Assembly (NCBI GenBank): GCA_015486815.1
Contig: WFQY01000076.1
Span: forward strand, 1-12,639
DNA length: 12,639 bases
Source of the DNA: Phycisphaerae bacterium
GTDB lineage: Bacteria > Planctomycetota > Phycisphaerae > JAAYCJ01
Direction of reading: 5' to 3'
The notes under the pieces are model-generated. The model was not told where the DNA came from. It made no database searches and saw only the letters and a list, made by a program, of their open reading frames with translations. A program made the position numbers and the translations under genes. The number at the start of each line of letters is the position of its first letter. Positions within the stretch are counted from its first letter, which is position 1. Shown here piece by piece: positions 7,944 through 12,639 of the stretch.

Positions 7944-7973
7944 CATTCTAACATTCTTAAGAATGTTAGAATG
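7944..7973. repeat. 30-base perfect palindrome, core ATTCTTAAGAAT
   Basis: The arm CATTCTAACATTCTT is followed directly by its exact reverse complement (centre between 7958 and 7959). Within each arm the word ACATTCT or CATTCT occurs twice, as if the arm had grown by tandem duplication. The centre lies 72 bases from that of the first palindrome, and both are preceded by TGACATTC-type sequence. No T-run follows on either strand. Confidence 0.85.
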
Positions 7974-8070
7974 AGAATTGCCGAATATGGGTGAGAAACG
8001 CAATATTTGGGCATTTTGGGATTTTTGGGATTCCGGGCAGATGAGAGCACTTCGACTGTCTCAGCGCCGT

Positions 8071-8209
8071 CGCTTCGATACAATTTCGCCTATCGGCGGA
8101 ATCACTCAGCGACCGGTGAGGTGATTTTCCGTAACCATTAAGACACTCAGCAACCGGGTTTTCGGGCGTTGAGTAGTCCCGTCCCGTCGGGATGGGACGT
8201 ATCGAAACG
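8071..8209. repeat. Composite intergenic repeat with inverted ends and internal hairpins
   Basis: CGCTTCGATAC (8071-8081) and GTATCGAAACG (8199-8209) are inverted copies with one difference and bound the unit. Inside are a hairpin at 8083-8102 (ATTTCGCC/GGCGGAAT, 4-base loop), a direct repeat CACTCAGCGACCGG (8103-8116) and CACTCAGCAACCGG (8144-8157), and a strong hairpin at 8176-8198 (GTCCCGTCCC/GGGATGGGAC, 3-base loop, one G-T pair). Just outside is TTCGACTGTCTCAG (8051-8064). Such TTCGA/CTCAG-rich modules resemble dispersed intergenic repeats in other bacteria, but that is from memory. It could be a MITE- or REP-like element. Confidence 0.6.
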
Positions 8210-8277
8210 CATGGACAGGTACAAATCTAGCTACTTTTATGACATGCACCCCTTTGTGTAAGCACAGACCATTTACA

Positions 8278-9255
8278 TCAAATTTTCCAGCAGGCGGCAA
8301 AATGGTTCGGTCGATATTCTTTGAGTTCGGGCGGCTGAGTTATGCATTGAGCGTTTCCCTCACATTCGCTGCAACGTGTATGAAACCGACAGCCTTCGGG
8401 AAAATCAACGGGATTGGGCACTTGCCCCGGGATGGTATTGAGTCTGCGTTTTTTCTCACCGAGTTTTGGTATCGCATTAAACAAACCGCGTGTATATGGA
8501 TGGAACGGATTTGCGAAAAGCTCGTTTACCTCGGCAGACTCTACAATTTTACCGGCATACATAACGACAACCTCATCGGCGGACTGAGCAACGACGCCAA
8601 GGTCGTGAGTGATAAGGAGTATGCTCATCGACATCTGCTGTTGAAGGTCGTTAAGGAGTGCGAGTATCTGCGATTGGATGGTAACATCAAGAGCGGTGGT
8701 CGGTTCGTCAGCGATTAGCAGCTGGGGCTGACACGCAAGCGCCATAGCAATCATTGCACGTTGGCGCATACCACCGGAAAGCTGATGCGGATATGATTTA
8801 AGACGCTGATGAGGTTCGGGAATTCCGACCTGCTCTAATAGCTTACACGCTATTTCCGTGCGTTGGTCGGCAGAAAGGTCTCTGCGATGTAGTTTTAACG
8901 ATTCTTTTATCTGATTGCCAATAGTGAAGACCGGATTCAAAGCGGTCATCGGTTCTTGAAATATCATAGCGATTTTGTTGCCCCTTATCTGTCTCATTTG
9001 CTTTTCGTCGAAGTTAAGGAGATTATGCGATTCGAAAAGGATTCGGCCGTTGGTGATTTTTCCAGTTGGGTGAGGAATAAGCTTAAGTATCGACAGTGCG
9101 GTAACACTTTTACCGCAGCCACTCTCTCCGACGAGCGCAACTGTTTTGCCCTTCGGTACGGAAAAGCTCACACCATCAACCGCTCGCGCGAGACCTTCTT
9201 CCGTATCGAAATACGTACACAAATTTTCAACTGACAGTAAAACGTTATTTTGCAT
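8278..9255 (-). CDS. Oligopeptide/dipeptide ABC transporter ATPase, OppD/DppD-like
   Basis: A 325-residue ABC ATPase of the peptide/nickel class that energises oligopeptide or dipeptide import on the cytoplasmic face. It shows Walker A GESGCGKS (residues 43-50), Q-loop FQEPMTALNP (about 99-108), signature LSGGMRQR (159-166), Walker B LLIADE (179-184), TTALDVT and LLITHDLG. The C-terminal oligopeptide-transporter domain includes ANPFHPYTRGL and a cysteine cluster (C289, C295, C298, C304, C322). This domain carries similar conserved cysteines across the family and has been reported to hold an iron-sulfur cluster in some DppD-type proteins. It starts 4 bases after the oppC stop. The partner F-type ATPase, B permease and binding protein are not nearby. 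Confidence 0.92.
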   Translation of the reverse strand: MQNNVLLSVENLCTYFDTEEGLARAVDGVSFSVPKGKTVALVGESGCGKSVTALSILKLIPHPTGKITNGRILFESHNLLNFDEKQMRQIRGNKIAMIFQEPMTALNPVFTIGNQIKESLKLHRRDLSADQRTEIACKLLEQVGIPEPHQRLKSYPHQLSGGMRQRAMIAMALACQPQLLIADEPTTALDVTIQSQILALLNDLQQQMSMSILLITHDLGVVAQSADEVVVMYAGKIVESAEVNELFANPFHPYTRGLFNAIPKLGEKKRRLNTIPGQVPNPVDFPEGCRFHTRCSECEGNAQCITQPPELKEYRPNHFAACWKI

Positions 9256-9259
9256 ACAA

Positions 9260-10198
9260 TCAACTGTTTTTCAATTTAGGGTCAAGTGCATCGCGTAAAG
9301 CATCGCCAAAGATATTCAATGCTAACGATATAAAGAAGATAGCAAAAGTGGCAGCTGCAAATTCCCACCAGACCTTTTGCGAAAATAAGACCACTTTTGC
9401 ATCATCAATCATAACGCCCCAGCTGGGCTGCTCTTTGGCACCGAGGCCTAAAAAGCTCAAAATCACCTCCGCATGAATAAATCCGACAAACTGAAGCGAA
9501 AAGTAGATAATCACTATGTGAAATACATTCGGAATTATATGCCTGAAAATGATGTATAAATCACTTGCTCCGAAAGCACGAGCTGCTATTACATAATCAC
9601 GCTGTTTGTGTTTTAATACTTCTCCGCGAATCAATCGGCACAGGCCGACCCAGCTTGTTAGGCCTATTGCGAGATATACCGTAGTAATTCCGTGTAGCGG
9701 TATCTCATAAGCGGTGCCCTTGAATAAAACTTTATTTTTCAATACGAGTGCGAAAGCGAGGATTAATAATATTGGTGGAACGGTGGCGAGCGTACTGTAA
9801 AGCCAAACGATAACTTCGTCTATCCATTTTCCGAAATAGCCTGCTATTGCGCCAAGCGGTACCCCTATCAGAATCGAAATCACCGAAGCGACAAAAGCAA
9901 CCGTTAGCGATGTCTTTGCACCGTAAAGCGTTTTTGCAAGCACCGACCTACCGAAAATATCAGTACCGAACGGATGCTCACGTGAAGGAGGTTCATACGA
10001 AGCTCCGACGGATTTGTTCCAGTCTTTGGCGATAAGACCAACTGCTACACCTATAGCGACGAAGACATAAACAGCGATTATTGCCAGACAGATCATCGCT
10101 AAGCGATTTCGCTTAAGCCTGACCCAAGCTTCGCCCCACAACGAGCGTGCCGGACGCGACGAAACAGCTATGGTTGTATCGGATAGTTGCGATGTCAT
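9260..10198 (-). CDS. Oligopeptide/dipeptide ABC transporter permease, OppC/DppC-like
   Basis: A 312-residue inner-membrane permease of the binding-protein-dependent peptide transporters. The N-terminal OppC_N region has one TM helix (about 33-56) and a periplasmic segment ending in HPFGTDIFGRS (75-85), a C-subunit hallmark. The ABC permease domain follows, with the EAA loop (YVIAARAFGASDLYIIFRHI, 202-221) that contacts the ATPase, then ILSFLGLG and PSWGVMI. The C-type permease normally pairs with a B-type permease, which is absent here. The ATG at 10198 has no clear Shine-Dalgarno; a possible -10 ends 9 bases upstream, so the message may be nearly leaderless. It is the first gene of the leftward oppC-oppD pair. 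Confidence 0.92.
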   Translation of the reverse strand: MTSQLSDTTIAVSSRPARSLWGEAWVRLKRNRLAMICLAIIAVYVFVAIGVAVGLIAKDWNKSVGASYEPPSREHPFGTDIFGRSVLAKTLYGAKTSLTVAFVASVISILIGVPLGAIAGYFGKWIDEVIVWLYSTLATVPPILLILAFALVLKNKVLFKGTAYEIPLHGITTVYLAIGLTSWVGLCRLIRGEVLKHKQRDYVIAARAFGASDLYIIFRHIIPNVFHIVIIYFSLQFVGFIHAEVILSFLGLGAKEQPSWGVMIDDAKVVLFSQKVWWEFAAATFAIFFISLALNIFGDALRDALDPKLKNS

Positions 10199-10207
10199 AG
10201 TGTTGTC

Positions 10208-10237
10208 ATATTACATTCTACTATTCGTAAATTGCAA
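10208..10237 (-). promoter_or_regulatory. Possible promoter of the oppC-oppD pair
   Basis: On the minus strand TTGCAA (10232-10237) and TAATAT (10208-10213) are separated by 18 bases, a sigma-70-like layout. The -10 box ends only 9 bases before the oppC ATG, implying a very short leader. This was seen by eye only, and the area is AT-rich, so chance matches are likely. Confidence 0.3.
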
Positions 10238-10287
10238 CAAAAAATACAAGGTGAAGATTTGTGCGATAATACATATAACTAATTTTG

Positions 10288-10316
10288 TTGTCAAACCGTT
10301 GCGATTTTGTTAATCT
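10288..10316 (+). promoter_or_regulatory. Possible promoter of the membrane protein-metG operon
   Basis: TTGTCA (10288-10293) resembles a -35 box. It is followed after 17 bases by TAATCT (10311-10316), a weak -10, 8 bases before the ATG at 10325. If real, the transcript would be nearly leaderless, which fits the lack of a Shine-Dalgarno there. Confidence 0.25.
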
Positions 10317-10324
10317 TTTATCCT

Positions 10325-11239
10325 ATGATGGAAATATCCGAGCCTTACATTATAGGTCATCTTTCGTGGTCAGCGAGATTGAGGTTTACGTTAGGCCTTG
10401 CGATATCTCTTGCGCTGTTCGGCAGTATCGGAATGAACGTGCTTCGGCCGTGGGATCCGTTGGGAGCGATCAGTTTGCTTCTTGTCGATAGTAAAGCAGC
10501 GTTAATGCTCAGGCTCGTCGGAATGTTAATAGCTTGTGGTATTTTATCGACGATAATAATGAGTGCCAGATTGCCATTCTTCGGTGTGTTCAGTGCCTGC
10601 GTCGGTGTCGCGTGGCCTATAATCAAAACAGCAGGTATGGACTATCTTATGGTACGTCTGCAAGTAGGTAAAGAATTTGAAAATGCACAGATACTCTGGG
10701 CATATCTTGCTTTTGAAACGATTTTGTGGTCGATAGTACTTTTTATTCTTCTGGCGGTGGTGTTGGTTATAGAAGATTGGCTTAACAAAAGCATCGAAAG
10801 CGAAAAGTCTCTACAAGAACAGCCGAGAATAAAAACGATTTTCGCAAAGGAAAATATCTTTAATGGTATAGTCTCGACAATATCGACAGCTATTTTCGGT
10901 ACCATATTTATCGCTATTCTCGCAGCGAGTCAAAGTAAAGGGCAAATAGTATTTGCGGTATTCGCCGGTATGCTGCTGGCTGGTATGATAAGCGAGCAGA
11001 TTTCACCCACGAATCATCCCGTCTGGCAAGTATTAGCGGTGCCGATAGTTGCATTGATTGCCTATGGTTATACGTGGTTACATCCGGATAGGCCACCTGG
11101 TTTCGAAGCTGTCCTGCATATTGCACCGAATAATCTCGCAAGAGTTCTGCCTATCGAATATATTTTTATCGGGGCAGCTGGTGCTGTGATGGGTGTATGG
11201 TATTCTTACAGATTGAGGCATAGCAAGGATTATGAGTAA
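10325..11239 (+). CDS. Unrecognised polytopic membrane protein (about 8 TM)
   Basis: A 304-residue protein I do not recognise. It has about eight hydrophobic helices: four in the N-terminal half, a charged cytoplasmic-type linker (about residues 150-185, containing IESEKSLQEQPR), and four more in the C-terminal half. A conserved-looking NxxRPWDP segment follows helix 1, and a WLHPDRPPGFEAVLHIAPN stretch lies before the last helix. There are no cysteine or histidine clusters or nucleotide-binding motifs. Start choices are TTG 10307, ATG 10325 and ATG 10328, none with a Shine-Dalgarno; I chose the first ATG. The end overlaps the metG start by 8 bases, so the two are probably co-translated. The gene may be a lineage-restricted planctomycete family. 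Coding status is supported by length, even codon use and the overlap. Confidence 0.8.
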   Translation: MMEISEPYIIGHLSWSARLRFTLGLAISLALFGSIGMNVLRPWDPLGAISLLLVDSKAALMLRLVGMLIACGILSTIIMSARLPFFGVFSACVGVAWPIIKTAGMDYLMVRLQVGKEFENAQILWAYLAFETILWSIVLFILLAVVLVIEDWLNKSIESEKSLQEQPRIKTIFAKENIFNGIVSTISTAIFGTIFIAILAASQSKGQIVFAVFAGMLLAGMISEQISPTNHPVWQVLAVPIVALIAYGYTWLHPDRPPGFEAVLHIAPNNLARVLPIEYIFIGAAGAVMGVWYSYRLRHSKDYE

Positions 11240-12639
11240 ACGAGCAATAGTAACCGGAGCTTTACCCTACGCAAACGGACACCTGCACGTCGGACATATC
11301 GCTGGTGCATATCTGCCGGCGGATACTTACGTTCGCTATCGCAGAGCAATAGGCGATGACATACTCTTCGTCTGTGGCAGTGATGATAACGGCGTGCCTA
11401 TTACGCTAACCGCTCGGAAAGAAGGGAAATCGCCCGAAGAAGTAATAGCGCTTTATAATAAGGAACAGAAGGAAAGTTTCGACGGGCTTGGTATAAAATT
11501 TGACATATATGGCGGTACCCATAGTCCGCTTGACAAAGATAGGCATACGCAATTAAGTCAGCACTTTTTTCTCAAGGCTCTCGAAAACGGATATCTATCC
11601 AAACGTAAGACGAAACAGCTTTACGACCCGCAGGCAAAAATGTTTCTGCCCGATAGATATGTCGAAGGGATATGCCATCATTGCAAAAGTCCCGGTGCGC
11701 TTGGCGATCAGTGCGAAAATTGCGGCAAGACTACCGACCCGCTGCTGTTGATCGATCCGGTTAGTGTTATTACCGGCTGTAAGCCCGAAGTTCGTAAAAC
11801 GACGCATTGGTTTTTCGAGCTTAATAAATTTACCCAGCGGCTTAAAGATTGGCTTGATACGAAAAAAGATTGGCGTACGGTTGTATTGAATTTTACAAAA
11901 GGACTGCTCGAACAATCGTTGCCTGCACGCTCTATCACTCGCGATTTGGAATGGGGAGTGCCCGTACCGCTCGACGACCCCGATGCCAAGGGAAAAGTTT
12001 TGTATGTCTGGTTTGATGCGCCTATCGGTTATGTGTCGTTTACTGCGAGACTTTGTGAGGAGCGTTTCGGCGATTGGGAAAAATATCAGGAATATTGGAA
12101 GAGCGAAGATTCGGAAATCATTCACTTTATCGGTGAAGACAATACTGTTTTTCATACGATAATTTGGCCTGCTATGCTGATGGCGGAAGGGACATATCAG
12201 CTACCCAGTTATGTAGTTGCGAATTGCTTTCTCAATATAAAATTTCCCGGTAAGGAAGAAGAAAAAATTTCGAAAAGCAGAGGCACCGCTGTGTGGATAT
12301 ACGAATATCTTAAGGAATTTGACCCCGACCCGTTGAGATATTATCTGACAGCTATCGCACCGGAAACGCAGCGTACAGCTTTTAGCTTTGATGAGTTTGT
12401 CAGACGAAATAATGAGGAACTTGTTTCGGCACTCGGAAACTTTTTCCATCGCACGCTGACATTTACGCAGAAATATTTCGACGGTAAGGTTCCGCCGGCA
12501 GACAATCCGAACGACATCGACCGTCAGCATCTCGAATTTCTCAAAGAAATCCCGGCGAAGGTCGGTCAGCTTATCGAGAAGTTTTCATTCAAGGCAGCTT
12601 TGAATGAGCTTATGTCAGCAGCTCGGACAGCAAATAAAT
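11232..12639 (+). CDS. metG: Methionyl-tRNA synthetase, 3'-truncated by the window edge
   Basis: A class I aminoacyl-tRNA synthetase that charges tRNA-Met with methionine in the cytosol. The frame stays open from the ATG at 11232 to the window end, giving 469 complete codons. The family usually has about 550-730 residues, so the anticodon-binding part is cut. Motifs visible are PYANGHLHVGH with the HIGH-type signature H19-V20-G21-H22, the zinc knuckle C148-x2-C151-x9-C161-x2-C164, the WFDAPIGYVS segment, the DNTVFHTIIWPAML segment and the KMSKS-type signature K345-I-S-K-S349. The four-cysteine knuckle places it with the E. coli-like MetG1 form. The start overlaps the upstream stop by 8 bases (ATGAGTAA), with AAGGA at 11225-11229 only 2 bases before the ATG, so coupled translation is likely. 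Confidence 0.97.
   Translation, partial: MSKRAIVTGALPYANGHLHVGHIAGAYLPADTYVRYRRAIGDDILFVCGSDDNGVPITLTARKEGKSPEEVIALYNKEQKESFDGLGIKFDIYGGTHSPLDKDRHTQLSQHFFLKALENGYLSKRKTKQLYDPQAKMFLPDRYVEGICHHCKSPGALGDQCENCGKTTDPLLLIDPVSVITGCKPEVRKTTHWFFELNKFTQRLKDWLDTKKDWRTVVLNFTKGLLEQSLPARSITRDLEWGVPVPLDDPDAKGKVLYVWFDAPIGYVSFTARLCEERFGDWEKYQEYWKSEDSEIIHFIGEDNTVFHTIIWPAMLMAEGTYQLPSYVVANCFLNIKFPGKEEEKISKSRGTAVWIYEYLKEFDPDPLRYYLTAIAPETQRTAFSFDEFVRRNNEELVSALGNFFHRTLTFTQKYFDGKVPPADNPNDIDRQHLEFLKEIPAKVGQLIEKFSFKAALNELMSAARTANK

Larger units (their letters stand above)
7634..8277. other. 644-base gap without a supported gene
   Basis: Between mlaE and oppD, both read leftward, I see no coding region I can support. 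The gap should hold the mlaE promoter (nearest about 7634-7750, AT-rich) and the 3' end of the oppCD transcript. Its middle carries two palindromes with an identical core (7871-7902 and 7944-7973). At 8014-8031 the nine-base word TTTTGGGAT occurs twice in tandem. From about 8071 to 8209 there is a compact set of inverted and direct repeats. An open frame at 8106-8300 on the minus strand runs through those repeats and into the end of oppD and resembles no protein I know. Confidence 0.6.

Noticed and set aside
8176..8198. Strong GC hairpin considered as the oppCD terminator
   Set aside because: No T-run follows it in the leftward direction; it fits better as part of the repeat module.
8106..8300. 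64-codon open frame on the minus strand in the gap next to oppD
   Set aside because: It runs across the hairpins and direct repeats and into the oppD 3' end, has no ribosome site or known similarity, and its composition follows the repeats.
8239..8718. 159-codon open frame on the plus strand
   Set aside because: Lies antisense to the conserved C-terminal half of oppD, whose motifs are intact; a codon-bias shadow.
11595..12155. 186-codon open frame on the minus strand
   Set aside because: Entirely antisense to metG, which shows all expected motifs in the plus frame.

Overview
The window carries ten protein-coding genes in several short operons. Eight are complete and the two at the edges, secA (5' end missing) and metG (3' end missing), are cut. 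I see no rRNA, tRNA, CRISPR array, phage gene or transposase. A Gram-negative cell plan is implied by the mlaE-mlaF-mlaD lipid-transport genes. The large, expanded SecA and the general gene style suggest Planctomycetota, perhaps a Phycisphaerae/Sedimentisphaerales-like anaerobe. That placement is an inference from protein style and is not proven here.

Layout. (1) 1-4024, + strand: the C-terminal part of secA, then a UbiA-family prenyltransferase (MenA-like) coupled to it by a TAATG overlap. (2) 4031-7633, - strand, read from right to left: mlaE (permease), mlaF (ATPase), mlaD (MCE lipid-binding subunit with a long helical tail) and a 10-TM EamA/DMT-family transporter. All are tightly packed, and the last converges on the prenyltransferase gene with 6 bases between stops. 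(3) 7634-8277: a 644-base gap without a convincing gene, holding two strong palindromes with the same 12-base core and a separate cluster of inverted and direct repeats. (4) 8278-10198, - strand: oppC/dppC-type permease then oppD/dppD-type ATPase, a pair without the B permease, binding protein or F ATPase. (5) 10199-10324: a divergent promoter region. (6) 10325-12639, + strand: an unrecognised 8-TM membrane protein overlapping the start of metG (methionyl-tRNA synthetase) by 8 bases.

Functionally the window mixes envelope biogenesis (Sec export, isoprenoid quinone or lipid prenylation, outer-membrane lipid transport, peptide uptake) with tRNA charging. Most genes are standard. The points that stand out are the architecture of SecA, where a wing-domain motif that is single in E. 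coli appears five times in tandem alongside a cysteine-rich insertion in the second nucleotide-binding domain, and the palindromic elements in the 7.6-8.3 kb gap.
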